Positions 11,503 through 20,488 of a DNA stretch of 48,985 nt are shown one piece after another. The notes under the pieces are model-generated. The model was not told the DNA's origin, did no database searches, and worked only from the letters and a program-made list of their open reading frames with translations. This DNA is from Erythrobacter sp. WG. Lineage in GTDB: Bacteria; Pseudomonadota; Alphaproteobacteria; Sphingomonadales; Sphingomonadaceae. Position 1 is the first letter of the stretch. Each line of letters starts with the position of its first letter. The stretch is from positions 1-48,985 of the forward strand of contig NZ_JAPFGY010000027.1 in assembly GCF_026586795.1 (NCBI RefSeq). Reading direction: 5' to 3'. The position numbers and the translations under genes were made by a program.

Positions 11503-12780
11503 TCAGCCTTCTGCTGCAGGATGGCAAGGTACGGTCCCGGCGCCTGCCGCAGCGAGGAACCGGCTGTCGTTGCCCGCGATGACCGAGAGCAGGAACCCGC
11601 CCAGCACGGTCTGGAGGCCGATCGCGCCGCAGGTGGCGAACAGGACGAGCGGCAGCTGGGTGCCGAGGGCGACGAAGCCGCCTTGGCCCCACCACACCGT
11701 CACCGCCACCAGCCCGGCAAGGCCGGTGCCGATCAGCGCCAGCCCGGCGAGGAGCATGGTCTCGAGCGTCAGCCAGCCGGCATGGCGGCCCAGCACCGGG
11801 CGCAGCAGCCGGAAGCCGCGGCGCACGCCGAACAGGTGCGCCGCCACCGCCATGACCAGCGCAAGGTGGCCGCAGGTGGCAAGGAAGCCGGCGACGATCG
11901 TCCAGCTGGTGCCGAAGAAGGGCTCGCCCTCCACCGCGCCGAGGAAATGGAGCAGAGAGACGCCGAAGATCACCGCCGCCAGCGCCAGCGCCGCCATGCC
12001 CGGCACCGCGAAGACCCAGGTCGGGCTCAGCATGAACAGGTAGCGCAGGTGCCGCCAACCGTCGCGCCACGGGCGCAGGTGCGGGGCACGGTCGCGCAGG
12101 TCGACCGCGAGGCTCGCGGGCACCTCGGTCATGCGCAGCTTGAGCAGCGCTGCCTTGATGACCATCTCGCTCGCGAACTCCATCCCGCTGCCCGACAGGC
12201 CGAGCCGTGCGAAGGCGTCCTTGCGGAGCGCGCGCAGGCCGCAATGGGCATCGCCGATGCCCGAGCGGAAGAACAGGTTGAGGATGCCGGACAGGGCCGG
12301 GTTGCCGATATAGCGGTTCTTCCACGGCATGGCGCCGGGCGCGATGCCGCCCAGGAAGCGGTTGCCCATGCACACGTCGTGGCCTTCGTCGAGCCGGGCG
12401 ATCATCGCCACGCCCTCGCGGAAATCGTAGCTGCCGTCGCAGTCGCCCATCAGGATGTAGCGCCCCGCGGCCGCCCGGCACCCGCCGATCAGCGCCGCGC
12501 CGTAGCCGCGCTCGGCCACCGGCACGACCCGCGCGCCGAGCTCGGTCGCGAGCGCCTGGCTGCCGTCGGTCGAGCCGTTGTCGGCGATCACGATCTCGCC
12601 GCTCATGCCCAGCCGCGTGCGCAGGTCGGCAAGCGCGTCGAGCGCGTTCGCCATGCAGTGCGGCAGGCTCTGGATCTCGTTCAGGCAGGGCATGACGATG
12701 GTCACGTCGGGCCGCGCGCCATCCTCGACCAGCGCCTGCCCGGCGTCGAAGGCGCGGTGCTGAGTTCCTGCGAGTTCCAT
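11503..12780 (-). CDS. GT2 glycosyltransferase, dolichol-phosphate mannosyltransferase-like, with C-terminal membrane helices
   Basis: A 425-residue protein. The N-terminal GT2 domain begins VTIVMPCLNE near residue 26, has IVIADNGSTDGS (nucleotide-sugar binding) and the metal-binding MGDCDGSYDF motif near residue 125. The C-terminal half has about five membrane helices. This architecture fits enzymes that load a sugar onto polyprenyl phosphate at the cytoplasmic face. It is the first gene of the reverse glycan operon. The ATG at 12780 is chosen because a GGAG ribosome site lies 6-7 bases upstream; an upstream in-frame ATG at 12948 would add low-complexity residues and overlap the nitroreductase gene. 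Confidence 0.87.
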   Translation of the reverse strand: MELAGTQHRAFDAGQALVEDGARPDVTIVMPCLNEIQSLPHCMANALDALADLRTRLGMSGEIVIADNGSTDGSQALATELGARVVPVAERGYGAALIGGCRAAAGRYILMGDCDGSYDFREGVAMIARLDEGHDVCMGNRFLGGIAPGAMPWKNRYIGNPALSGILNLFFRSGIGDAHCGLRALRKDAFARLGLSGSGMEFASEMVIKAALLKLRMTEVPASLAVDLRDRAPHLRPWRDGWRHLRYLFMLSPTWVFAVPGMAALALAAVIFGVSLLHFLGAVEGEPFFGTSWTIVAGFLATCGHLALVMAVAAHLFGVRRGFRLLRPVLGRHAGWLTLETMLLAGLALIGTGLAGLVAVTVWWGQGGFVALGTQLPLVLFATCGAIGLQTVLGGFLLSVIAGNDSRFLAAAGAGTVPCHPAAEG

Positions 12781-12886
12781 TCTGGCTCCGTCCGTAGATG
12801 GCCGCCAGATGTTGCATTTATTGGTTAACAAACCGTAGGCGCAGCACGCAACTGCCGCGCCTTGCGAATTAAGGATTTGCGCCCGG
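12781..12886 (-). promoter_or_regulatory. Probable promoter region of the reverse glycan operon
   Basis: The 106 bases between the GT2 start and the nitroreductase stop include an unusually A/T-rich patch at about 12810-12840 (a TTTATTGGTTAAC stretch on the forward strand). On the reverse strand TTGCGT then TAACCA, 18 bases apart, is a weak sigma-70-like pair. This is the only gap in front of the five-gene operon large enough for a promoter. The exact start site cannot be fixed by eye. Confidence 0.35.
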
Positions 12887-13579
12887 TCAGTCGAAGCCGA
12901 CGAAGCGCGCGGCCTCCGCAACGCTGCGCCGGTGGGAGACCACCGCATTGGCGGGAAAGTCCGGATCGGGCCAGCCCATCGCGACGGCCTTCATGATGAC
13001 CTGATCGTCAGGGATGCCGGCGTGTTCGCGCACCACGGGCGATTGCATGATCCCTTGCGAGTTGATGACGCAGCCCAGCCCCTTCGACCACGCCGCGTTG
13101 ACGAGCGCGGTGGTGACGGCGCCGCAATCGAAGGCGGTGTCGTCGGAACTGCCGAGCTCGCGGTCGTAGGTGACGATCACGCAGACCGGCGCATCGAACT
13201 GGCGGAAGCCGCGCAGCACCCAGTCCTGCCGGGCCGCGGCATCGTCGCGGGCGATGCCCATCGCGCCGAACAGCTGCTTGGCGACCTCGACCTGCCGCTC
13301 GCGATGGACGCCGGCGAAAGCCTCGCCCCGGCGGAACTCGCGGCTATCGGGGACGCCGGCGAGGATGTTCTCGGTGTTGCCCTTGCGGATCTGGTCTAGC
13401 GGCGCGCCGGTGATGACATGGAAGTGCCAGGGCTGGGTGTTCATCGAAGTCGGCGAGCGCATTGCCATGCCGATGATCTCCTCGATCAGCGCGCGCGGGA
13501 CGGGCTTGTTCAGATAGCCCCGAATGCTGCGCCGCCCGAGCACCACCTCGGCATAGGTCTGTTGAGGCGTGCCGCCCAT
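12887..13579 (-). CDS. Nitroreductase family FMN-dependent oxidoreductase
   Basis: A 230-residue flavoprotein of the nitroreductase superfamily, which uses NAD(P)H to reduce nitro compounds, quinones or similar acceptors. Visible family features are the N-terminal GRRSIRGYLNKPVP segment with the FMN-phosphate-binding arginines, SPTSMNTQPWHFHV, and the late helix segment around AAWSKGLGCVINSQG. The ATG at 13579 has a strong GGGAGAG ribosome site, but that site is buried in an 8-base-pair hairpin (13586-13606). It is the downstream neighbour of hemA in the same direction, 80 bases apart. The natural substrate cannot be inferred. Confidence 0.88.
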   Translation of the reverse strand: MGGTPQQTYAEVVLGRRSIRGYLNKPVPRALIEEIIGMAMRSPTSMNTQPWHFHVITGAPLDQIRKGNTENILAGVPDSREFRRGEAFAGVHRERQVEVAKQLFGAMGIARDDAAARQDWVLRGFRQFDAPVCVIVTYDRELGSSDDTAFDCGAVTTALVNAAWSKGLGCVINSQGIMQSPVVREHAGIPDDQVIMKAVAMGWPDPDFPANAVVSHRRSVAEAARFVGFD

Positions 13580-13585
13580 GTGTCT

Positions 13586-13606
13586 CTCCCGAATCCTGTT
13601 CGGGAG
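13586..13606 (-). promoter_or_regulatory. Hairpin covering the nitroreductase ribosome binding site
   Basis: CTCCCGAA (13586-13593) and TTCGGGAG (13599-13606) are perfect inverted repeats with a five-base loop. On the reverse strand the ribosome site GGGAGAG falls within the arm nearest the start codon. The same hairpin could also end hemA transcription, but no T-run follows in that direction. Either a translation-controlling structure or a plain intergenic hairpin is possible. Confidence 0.45.
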
Positions 13607-13659
13607 GTTAGCTAGCCCACCGGCAGCCCTTCACAAAGGACGCTACGGAACGGCGCGAT

Positions 13660-14880
13660 TCACGCCGCCTCGGCGAGCCCCAGTTCGAGCCGGTCCCAGA
13701 TCTCGACGAGCGCGCTCGTCAGCTCGTCCATCATCGCTTCGGTGTGGAAGGGGCCGGGGGTGAAGCGCAGGCGCTCGGTGCCGCGGGGCACGGTGGGGAA
13801 GTTGATCGGCTGCACATAGACGCCGTATTCGGCGAGCAGGATGTCGCTGATCTTCTTGGCGCGCACCGGATCGCCGACCATCAGCGGGACGATGTGGGTC
13901 ACGCTGTCCATGACGGGGAGCCCCGCCTCGGCGAACTTCAGCTTGAGCATTGCCGCCGCGCGCTGCTGGGCGTTGCGCTCCTCGGCCGAACCCTTGAGGT
14001 GGCGAACCGAGGCGAGCACGCCCGCAACCAGCACCGGTGAGAGCGAGGTCGTGAAGATGAAGCCGGGCGCGTAGGAGCGGATGCAGTCGACCACCTTGGT
14101 GCTCGCCGCGATATAGCCGCCCATCACCCCGAAGGCCTTGCCGAGCGTGCCTTCGATGATGTCGATCCGGTGCGCCGCGCCGTCGCGTTCCGAGATGCCG
14201 CCGCCGCGCGCGCCGTACATCCCGACCGCGTGGACCTCGTCGATGTAGGTCAGTGCGTTGTATTTCTCGGCAAGGTCGCAGATCGCGTGGATCGGCGCGA
14301 TGTCGCCGTCCATCGAATAGACGCTCTCGAAGGCGATCAGCTTGGGCGTCCCGATGTCGACGCTGGCGAGCAGCTCTTCGAGGTGCGCGACGTCGTTGTG
14401 GCGAAACACCTTCTTCTCGCATCCCGAATTGCGGATGCCGGCGATCATGCTCGCGTGATTGAGCTCGTCGGAGAAGATGATGCAGCCCGGCAAAAGCTTC
14501 GCGAGGGTCGAGAGCGTCGCGTCGTTCGAGACGTAGCCGCTGGTGAACAGCAGCGCCGCGTCCTTGCCGTGGAGATCGGCGAGCTCGCGCTCCAGCTCGA
14601 TGTGGAGGTGGGTGTTGCCGCCGATGTTGCGGGTGCCGCCGCTGCCCGCGCCGACATCATGCAGCGCAGCCTCCATCGCGCCGATCACCTTGTCGTGCTG
14701 GCCCATGCCGAGGTAATCGTTCGAGCACCACACGGTGATCGGCTTGGGGCCATTGTGCCCGTGGAAGCAGCGCGCGTTGGGGTAGGCCCCCTTGTTGCGC
14801 ATGATGTCGATAAAGACGCGGTAGCGGCCTTCCTCGTGCAGCAGGTCGATCGCGGAATCGAAGATCTGGTCGTAGTTCAC
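13660..14880 (-). CDS. hemA: 5-aminolevulinate synthase
   Basis: PLP enzyme that condenses glycine with succinyl-CoA to 5-aminolevulinate, the first committed step of tetrapyrrole (heme, B12, possibly bacteriochlorophyll) synthesis in alphaproteobacteria. 406 residues, typical length. Lys248 in EGTLGKAFG is the Schiff-base lysine, the same number as in Rhodobacter enzymes. Other family features are NDYLGMGQH near the N-terminus, the glycine-rich [10 protein letters not shown] loop and the YIDEVHAVG segment holding the PLP-binding Asp. The ATG at 14880 has a GAGGG ribosome site. Succinyl-CoA, its substrate, is also the end product of the methylmalonyl-CoA route encoded later in the window. The upstream gap holds an inverted repeat. 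Confidence 0.96.
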   Translation of the reverse strand: MNYDQIFDSAIDLLHEEGRYRVFIDIMRNKGAYPNARCFHGHNGPKPITVWCSNDYLGMGQHDKVIGAMEAALHDVGAGSGGTRNIGGNTHLHIELERELADLHGKDAALLFTSGYVSNDATLSTLAKLLPGCIIFSDELNHASMIAGIRNSGCEKKVFRHNDVAHLEELLASVDIGTPKLIAFESVYSMDGDIAPIHAICDLAEKYNALTYIDEVHAVGMYGARGGGISERDGAAHRIDIIEGTLGKAFGVMGGYIAASTKVVDCIRSYAPGFIFTTSLSPVLVAGVLASVRHLKGSAEERNAQQRAAAMLKLKFAEAGLPVMDSVTHIVPLMVGDPVRAKKISDILLAEYGVYVQPINFPTVPRGTERLRFTPGPFHTEAMMDELTSALVEIWDRLELGLAEAA

Positions 14881-15025
14881 TCAGCCCTCGCTGATCTCGC
14901 GGCCACCTCTGCTGGCGGGGGCGCGGGTTCCTGCCGTGCGTTCTCTTGTCCCGCCACAACGAAGCCGAGGGCGGTCGGTTTCCGGCGTATTTAAGGGTAG
15001 GGCCACGCTTTTGCCACAGCGATCT

Positions 15026-15042
15026 TTGCGAGCGTTTCGCAA
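15026..15042. promoter_or_regulatory. Short inverted repeat upstream of hemA, possible operator
   Basis: TTGCGA and TCGCAA separated by five bases lie about 150 bases upstream of hemA, just past the murI stop. The A/T-rich patch between this site and hemA (about 14988-14996) could hold the hemA promoter. The repeat is shorter and differently spaced than an Fnr or FixK box, so no named regulator is proposed. Low confidence. Confidence 0.25.
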
Positions 15043-15057
15043 GCCATGGTGCGCAAA

Positions 15058-15861
15058 TCAGAAGGCTTCCGCCGCCCCGAAGCCGCGTGCGGCGAGGGCT
15101 TGCTCGAGGCCGCGGGCGCCCGCCACCGGCCCGGTGACGACGAAGCGGTTGGGTCCGTGCGCGGCGAAAGGCTGGCCTTCGAGCAGTTGGGCGATGCGCC
15201 GCGCGATGCCGCGTGCCCCGTCGACCTGCGCCACGTCGCGGCCGAACACCGCCGCGAATTCCTCGCCGAGCAGGGGGAAGTGCGTGCAGGCGAGCACCAG
15301 CGTGTCGATCGAAGGCAGGCCCGCGCCCTGGGCGGCAAGCCGGTCGCGCACGTCGGCGATCAGCGCCGGGTCGACCGGCTCGCCGCGCAGCTTCGCTTCC
15401 GCCGCGCCCACCAGCGCCGGGGCGGCGACGCGCAGCAGGCGCTTGTCCGCCGCGAAGGCGCGCTCGAGATCGTCGACATAGGCCTGCCGGATCGTCGCCT
15501 CGGTGCCGACGAGGCCGATCGTGCCGGTCTGCGTGAGCGCGGCGGCGGGCTTGATCGCGGGGACCGTTCCGACGACGGGGATCTCCAGCACGTCGCGCAC
15601 CATGCCCAGCGCAATGGTCGAGGCGGTGTTGCAGGCGATGCAGGCGAGCCGCGGCTGATACCGCTCCGCCATCCGCCCGAGCAGCCCCGCAACCCGCGCG
15701 GCGATCTGCGCCTCGGACTTGGTGCCGTAGGGGAGCCCTGCCAGGTCCGCGGCGTAGATCACGGGGGCTTCGGGGAGGACTTCGCGCAGGGCGTCGTGGA
15801 CGGTGAGGCCCCCGACGCCGGAATCGAACAGCAGGATCGGGGAAGCAGGATGGTCCGACAA
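15058..15861 (-). CDS. murI: Glutamate racemase
   Basis: Cofactor-free racemase making D-glutamate for peptidoglycan. 267 residues. The two catalytic cysteines are visible as Cys77 in IACNTAS and Cys192 in ACTHFPLL, and the N-terminal LLFDSGVGGLTV holds the conserved Asp-Ser pair. The start ATG at 15861 lies beside a palindromic repeat that separates it from the forward plsY gene. It is followed on the reverse strand by hemA, 177 bases away. Confidence 0.95.
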   Translation of the reverse strand: MSDHPASPILLFDSGVGGLTVHDALREVLPEAPVIYAADLAGLPYGTKSEAQIAARVAGLLGRMAERYQPRLACIACNTASTIALGMVRDVLEIPVVGTVPAIKPAAALTQTGTIGLVGTEATIRQAYVDDLERAFAADKRLLRVAAPALVGAAEAKLRGEPVDPALIADVRDRLAAQGAGLPSIDTLVLACTHFPLLGEEFAAVFGRDVAQVDGARGIARRIAQLLEGQPFAAHGPNRFVVTGPVAGARGLEQALAARGFGAAEAF

Positions 15862-15869
15862 GAAACCTC

Positions 15870-15961
15870 CGTTCGGGCCGAGCTTGTCGAAGCCCTGTCT
15901 TTCTTTTGGCTTGCTGCGCGCTAGAAGAAGTGCAGCCCTTCGACAAGCTCAGGGCGAACGG
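15870..15961. repeat. Half-hairpin palindrome, GAGCTTGTCGA-loop family, copy 1
   Basis: Element bounded by CCGTTCG and CGAACGG. The left half has a GGGC/GCCC stem around the conserved loop core GAGCTTGTCGA; the right half has a GCCCT/AGGGC stem around the complementary loop TCGACAAGCTC. It sits between the divergent murI and plsY genes, so promoters for both must lie in or beside it. Other copies are at 24366, 37546 and 41185, and a variant lies inside pccA. Confidence 0.85.
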
Positions 15962-15972
15962 GATGGGAATTG

Positions 15973-16557
15973 ATGGACGCTGTTTTCGCCGCCCTTTTGG
16001 GCTTTGCTCTGGGCTCGATCCCCTTCGGCCTGATCCTCACCCGCGCGGCGGGGCTAGGGGACGTGCGCAAGATCGGCAGCGGGAGCATCGGGGCGACCAA
16101 CGTGCTGCGCACCGGCAACAAGGGCCTCGCCGCGGCGACCGTGCTGTGCGATGCGGCGAAGGCGGTGATCCCGGTGCTGGTGGCGCGCGCCGTTTGGCCG
16201 GGCACCGAGGGCGTCGCGGCGGTCGCGGCGGTCGCCGGGCACTGCTTCACCCCGTGGCTCGCCTTCAAGGGCGGCAAGGGCTTTGCCAGCGCCGCCGGGG
16301 CGCTGGGCGCGCTCGCCTGGCCGGCGATGCTCGCCTGCGCGGGCGTCTGGGGCATCACCCTGTTCGTGAGCCGCATCTCCTCGGTCTCCTCGCTGGTGAG
16401 CGTCGTCGCCGCGCCGCTGGTCGCCTGGATGCTCGGCTATCCCGAGGTCATCCCGCCGCTGATCGCCATCGCCGCGATCGTCATCGTCCAGCACCGCGCA
16501 AACATCGGCCGGCTGATGCGGGGGGAGGAGCCGAAGGTGGGCTCCAAGGCGTCGTGA
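15973..16557 (+). CDS. plsY: Glycerol-3-phosphate acyltransferase PlsY
   Basis: Inner-membrane enzyme that moves an acyl group from acyl-phosphate to glycerol 3-phosphate, the first step of phospholipid synthesis. 194 residues with about five membrane helices. Conserved PlsY motifs are visible: GSIPFGLI near the N-terminus, the GSGSIGATNVLRTGNK loop, and HCFTPWLAFKGGKGFA (substrate and acyl-phosphate binding). A TTG one codon upstream (15970) is an alternative start; ATG is preferred. dprA starts 14 bases after its stop, suggesting one operon. Confidence 0.94.
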   Translation: MDAVFAALLGFALGSIPFGLILTRAAGLGDVRKIGSGSIGATNVLRTGNKGLAAATVLCDAAKAVIPVLVARAVWPGTEGVAAVAAVAGHCFTPWLAFKGGKGFASAAGALGALAWPAMLACAGVWGITLFVSRISSVSSLVSVVAAPLVAWMLGYPEVIPPLIAIAAIVIVQHRANIGRLMRGEEPKVGSKAS

Positions 16558-16570
16558 GACCCTGACCGCG

Positions 16571-17698
16571 ATGGGGGACGAGGTCGCACTCACCCAGGCC
16601 GAGGCCTTCGCGCGCATCCGCCTGCTGCGCTCGCCCAATATCGGGCCGATCAGCTACCGCCAGCTTCTTGCCCGCTTCGGCTCGGCCGCCGACGCACTCG
16701 ATGCGCTCCCCGATCTCGCCAGCCGGGGGCGGGGGCCCTACCACCCCGCCAGCGCCGAAAGCATCGAGCGCGAGGTCACCGCGGTGCGCGCGGCGGGGGC
16801 GCGCTACCTGTTCCACGACCAGCCCGATTACCCCGCGCTGATGGGCGAGCTCGAGTCAGCCCCGCCGATCGTCACCTGCCGCGGCAACCTCGCGCTGGCG
16901 AGCGCGCCGTGCGTCGCGCTGGTGGGCGCGCGCAACGCCAGCGCGGCGGCGGTCAAGCTCGCCCGCGACTTCGCCGCTGCGCTCGCCGAGGCGGGGTTCA
17001 CCGTCGTCTCCGGCCTTGCCCGGGGAATCGACGGCGCGGCGCACGAGGGGGCCTTCCCGGCCACCATCGGTGTCATCGCCAGCGGCATCGACATCGCCTA
17101 CCCGCCGCAGCACGCAGAGCTTCAGGAGCGCATCGCGCAAGAGGGCCTGGTGATCGCCGAACAGCCCCCTGGCACCGAGCCGCGCGGAAGGCATTTCCCG
17201 TCGCGCAACCGCATCATCGCCGGGCTTGCCTTGGGCACCCTCGTCGTCGAGGCGGCGCCGCAATCGGGGAGCCTCATCACCGCGCGGCTCGCGGGCGAGG
17301 CGGGGCGCGAGGTCATGGCGATCCCCGGCTCCCCGCTCGATGCGAGGAGCTTGGGGTGCAACCAACTGATCCGCGAAGGCGCGGTGCTGGTGCAGACGCC
17401 GGACGAAGTGGTGGAACTGTTGCAAAGCTTCACCGGCGCGCCGCGCTCGCGCTTCCGCGTCGCCGACAGCCCCTCGGACTTCGACTATGCCGAACTTGCC
17501 AAACTGGACTGGGGCGAGGCGCGTGCGGACCTCTCGGGCGACATCGCCAATCTCCTCACCACCGCCCCTGTCGGCATCGACGAACTGATACGCCAGGCAG
17601 GCGTCAGCGCGGCCGAGGTGCACATGGCACTTCTCGAACTGGAACTGGCAGGCGATCTGGTGCGCGAGGCCGACGGGGCAGTGCGGCGGGCGGCCTAG
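16571..17698 (+). CDS. dprA: DNA-processing protein DprA
   Basis: Protein that binds incoming single-stranded DNA and loads RecA during natural transformation. 375 residues. An N-terminal helical segment (1-80) is followed by the Rossmann-like domain with ALVGARNAS, SGLARGIDGAAH and FPSRNRIIAGL motifs, then a C-terminal winged-helix domain (about 310-375) common in this family. It follows plsY closely and precedes topA by 89 bases, an order seen in other alphaproteobacteria. No other competence gene is in the window, so natural transformation is possible but not shown. Confidence 0.94.
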   Translation: MGDEVALTQAEAFARIRLLRSPNIGPISYRQLLARFGSAADALDALPDLASRGRGPYHPASAESIEREVTAVRAAGARYLFHDQPDYPALMGELESAPPIVTCRGNLALASAPCVALVGARNASAAAVKLARDFAAALAEAGFTVVSGLARGIDGAAHEGAFPATIGVIASGIDIAYPPQHAELQERIAQEGLVIAEQPPGTEPRGRHFPSRNRIIAGLALGTLVVEAAPQSGSLITARLAGEAGREVMAIPGSPLDARSLGCNQLIREGAVLVQTPDEVVELLQSFTGAPRSRFRVADSPSDFDYAELAKLDWGEARADLSGDIANLLTTAPVGIDELIRQAGVSAAEVHMALLELELAGDLVREADGAVRRAA

Positions 17699-17787
17699 AG
17701 AGCCGCACCACTACCCCCTTGACGCTGGGCGCAGCACCCCGCCACCCTCGCGCGTACGTACACGTAAGGGACCTCTCTCTCAGCGCC

Positions 17788-20388
17788 ATGCAGCTTGTCA
17801 TCGTCGAATCCCCCGCCAAGGCCAAGACCATCGAGAAATATCTCGGCAAGGACTTCAAGGTCCTCGCCTCCTACGGCCATGTCCGCGACCTGCCGCCGAA
17901 GGACGGGAGCGTGAAGCCGGAGGACGGCTTTGCGATGGAGTGGGAACTCTACCGCGACAAGCAGAGCCGCTTCAAGGAGATCGCCGACGCTGCCAAGAAG
18001 GCTGACCGGCTGGTGCTCGCCACCGACCCCGACCGTGAGGGCGAGGCGATCAGCTGGCACGTGCGCGAGCTGCTGGCGAAGCGCAAGGCGCTGCCCAAGG
18101 CGGTCGAGCGGGTGACGTTCAACGCGATCACCAAGACCGCCGTGACCGAGGCGATGGCGCGCCCGCGCGAACTGGATCAGCCGCTGATCGACGCCTACTT
18201 GGCGCGCCGCGCATTGGACTACCTGTTCGGCTTCACCCTGTCGCCGGTGCTGTGGAGGAAGCTCCCCGGCGCCAAGAGCGCGGGGCGGGTGCAGTCGGTC
18301 GCGCTGCGCCTGATCGTCGAGCGTGAGCGCGAGATCGAGGCCTTCCGGGCGGAGGAATATTGGTCCGTGCTCGCCAAGATGCAGCACGACGGGACCGAGT
18401 TCGACGCGCGGCTGGTCAAGTTCAAGGGCGTCAAGCTGGAGCGTTTGAGCCTCGGCAACCAAGGCATCGCGATGGAGGCCAAGGCCGCGGTCGAGGCCGG
18501 GCGCTTCACGGTGGAAGGCGTCGAGACCAAGCCGGTGAAGCGCAACCCGGCGCCGCCGTTCACCACCTCGACCTTGCAGCAGGAGGCCGCGCGCAAGCTT
18601 GGCTTCTCGGCGCAACACACTATGCGGCTCGCGCAGAGCCTCTACGAGGCGGGCGCGATCACCTACATGCGCACGGACGGCGTGCAGATGGACCCGGGGG
18701 CGATTCACGCGCTGCGCGATGCCATCGCCGCGCGCTACGACAGCGCCTATCTCCCGGAAAAGCCACGCTTCTACAGCACCAAGGCGAAGAACGCGCAGGA
18801 AGCGCATGAGGCGATCCGGCCGACCGATTTCGCCCGCGAACGGGCCGGGAGCGCGGATGAAGCGCGGCTCTACGACCTCATTTTCAAGCGCGCGATGGCG
18901 AGCCAGATGGCGACCGCGCAACTGGAGCGCACCACCGTCACCCTGCGCGATGCGACCGGGAGCCACGAACTGCGCGCCACCGGCCAGGTGATCCGCTTCC
19001 CCGGCTTCCTCGCGGTCTATCAGGAGGGCCTCGACGACAGCCCAAATAAAGAGGGGGAGGACGAGGACGGCGGCCTGCTCCCGCAGATGAAGGCGGGCGA
19101 CCAGCCGGCCAAGCGCGCCGTCGAGGCCACCCAGCACTTCACCCAGCCGCCGCCGCGCTTCTCGGAAGCCTCGCTGGTCAAGCGCCTCGAAGAACTCGGC
19201 ATCGGCCGCCCTTCCACCTACGCCTCGACCATCCAGACCCTGCGCGACCGCGCCTATGTCCGCATGGAGAAGAACCGCTTCTTCGCCGAGGAATCGGGCC
19301 GCCTGCTGACCGCCTTCCTAGAACGTTTCTTCCCGACCTATGTCGCCTATGACTTCACGGCGGGCATGGAGGACGAGCTCGACGGCGTCTCCGACGGGCG
19401 CGAGGACTACAAGGCGCTGCTCGAACGCTTCTGGCGCGATTTCCGCCCCAAGGCCGACGAGGTGATGGAAAAGCTGCCCTCGGAAGTGACCGAGGCGCTG
19501 GACGAATATCTCTCGGACTTCCTGTTCCCGCCCCGCGAGGATGGCAGCGACCCGCGCGCCTGTCCGCTGTGCGCGGCGGAAGGGCGCCCGAACGGCAGGC
19601 TCTCGCTGCGTGGGGGCCGCTTCGGCGCCTTCGTTGCCTGCAACAACTATCCCGAGTGCAAGTACACCCGCCGCTTCGCCCAGCCGGGCGGGGAGGGCGA
19701 AGGCGGGGCCGAGGACGGCATCATCGGCCAGCACCCGGAGACCGGCGAGGACATCCACCGCAAGACCGGGCGCTTCGGTCCCTATGTCCAGATGGGCGAG
19801 GGCAAGGAGGCGAAGCGCGCGTCGATCCCCAAGGATCTCGACCACTTCGATCTGGACTGGGCGGTCAAGCTGCTGGATCTTCCCCGGATCGTCGGCGCTC
19901 ATCCCGACACTGGACTTGAAATCGAGGCGAATATCGGGCGTTACGGCCCCTATCTCAGGCATGACGGCAAGTACGGGAAGCTTTCCGGCACCCGCGAGGT
20001 GTTCGAGGTTGGCATGAACCGCGCGGTCGCGATCCTCGCGGAAGCGGCGAACCGAGGCGGCGGGAGCCGCGGCAAGTCCGAACCCATCGCCACCCTCGGC
20101 GCGCACCCGGTCAGCGGCGGCGAGATCAAGGTCATGCCGGGGCGCTTCGGTCCCTATGTCACCGACGGCACCACCAACGCCACGATCCCGCGCGATGCCA
20201 AGCCCGAGGAGGTGACGCTCGAGGCGGCGATCGCGCTCATCGACGCGCGCGCCGCCAAGGGCCCGGCCAAGGGGAAGGCCAAGAAGAAAGCGGCGCCGAA
20301 AAAGGCGCCCGCCAAGACAGCGGCAGCGAAGAAGGCCCCGGCGAAAAAGGCGCCTGCCGCAAAGTCTGCAAAACGCGCGACGGAATGA
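17788..20388 (+). CDS. topA: DNA topoisomerase I
   Basis: Type IA topoisomerase relaxing negative supercoils. From the ATG at 17788 it has 866 residues. The Toprim domain is at the N-terminus (VIVESPAKAKT, then DPDREGEAISWH with the metal-binding acidic residues). Tyr293 in AITYMRTDG is the active-site tyrosine. A C-terminal zinc ribbon has Cys592, Cys595, Cys618 and Cys624, and further zinc-ribbon-like repeats without cysteines follow (TGRFGPYVQ, IGRYGPYL, PGRFGPYV). The last 45 residues are a Lys/Ala/Pro-rich tail that probably binds DNA non-specifically. The open frame extends upstream of 17788 but this is dprA's shadow. Confidence 0.97.
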   Translation: MQLVIVESPAKAKTIEKYLGKDFKVLASYGHVRDLPPKDGSVKPEDGFAMEWELYRDKQSRFKEIADAAKKADRLVLATDPDREGEAISWHVRELLAKRKALPKAVERVTFNAITKTAVTEAMARPRELDQPLIDAYLARRALDYLFGFTLSPVLWRKLPGAKSAGRVQSVALRLIVEREREIEAFRAEEYWSVLAKMQHDGTEFDARLVKFKGVKLERLSLGNQGIAMEAKAAVEAGRFTVEGVETKPVKRNPAPPFTTSTLQQEAARKLGFSAQHTMRLAQSLYEAGAITYMRTDGVQMDPGAIHALRDAIAARYDSAYLPEKPRFYSTKAKNAQEAHEAIRPTDFARERAGSADEARLYDLIFKRAMASQMATAQLERTTVTLRDATGSHELRATGQVIRFPGFLAVYQEGLDDSPNKEGEDEDGGLLPQMKAGDQPAKRAVEATQHFTQPPPRFSEASLVKRLEELGIGRPSTYASTIQTLRDRAYVRMEKNRFFAEESGRLLTAFLERFFPTYVAYDFTAGMEDELDGVSDGREDYKALLERFWRDFRPKADEVMEKLPSEVTEALDEYLSDFLFPPREDGSDPRACPLCAAEGRPNGRLSLRGGRFGAFVACNNYPECKYTRRFAQPGGEGEGGAEDGIIGQHPETGEDIHRKTGRFGPYVQMGEGKEAKRASIPKDLDHFDLDWAVKLLDLPRIVGAHPDTGLEIEANIGRYGPYLRHDGKYGKLSGTREVFEVGMNRAVAILAEAANRGGGSRGKSEPIATLGAHPVSGGEIKVMPGRFGPYVTDGTTNATIPRDAKPEEVTLEAAIALIDARAAKGPAKGKAKKKAAPKKAPAKTAAAKKAPAKKAPAAKSAKRATE

Positions 20389-20464
20389 GCCACGGGGGCG
20401 GTGCGAAAGCGGCGCGCCGCCCTCTCGCGTTGGTAAAAAAGTAAGTATTTGCCCCCTACCACAC

Positions 20465-20481
20465 AGCCCTCAAGAAGGGCT
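20465..20481 (+). other. Small hairpin just upstream of the 100-residue protein gene
   Basis: AGCCCT and AGGGCT pair around a five-base loop and include the AAGGG that would act as ribosome site for the GTG at 20489. It may modulate translation of that gene; it is too short, and lacks a T-run, to be a convincing topA terminator. Confidence 0.3.
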
Positions 20482-20488
20482 TGCCGCC

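Noticed and set aside
10777..12828. A 683-codon forward open frame opposite the glycan operon
   Set aside because: Low-complexity antisense sequence; the reverse frames have glycosyltransferase and methyltransferase motifs.
15026..15042. An Fnr/FixK box controlling hemA
   Set aside because: The arms TTGCGA/TCGCAA with five-base spacing do not match the TTGAT-N4-ATCAA pattern; kept only as an unnamed inverted repeat.
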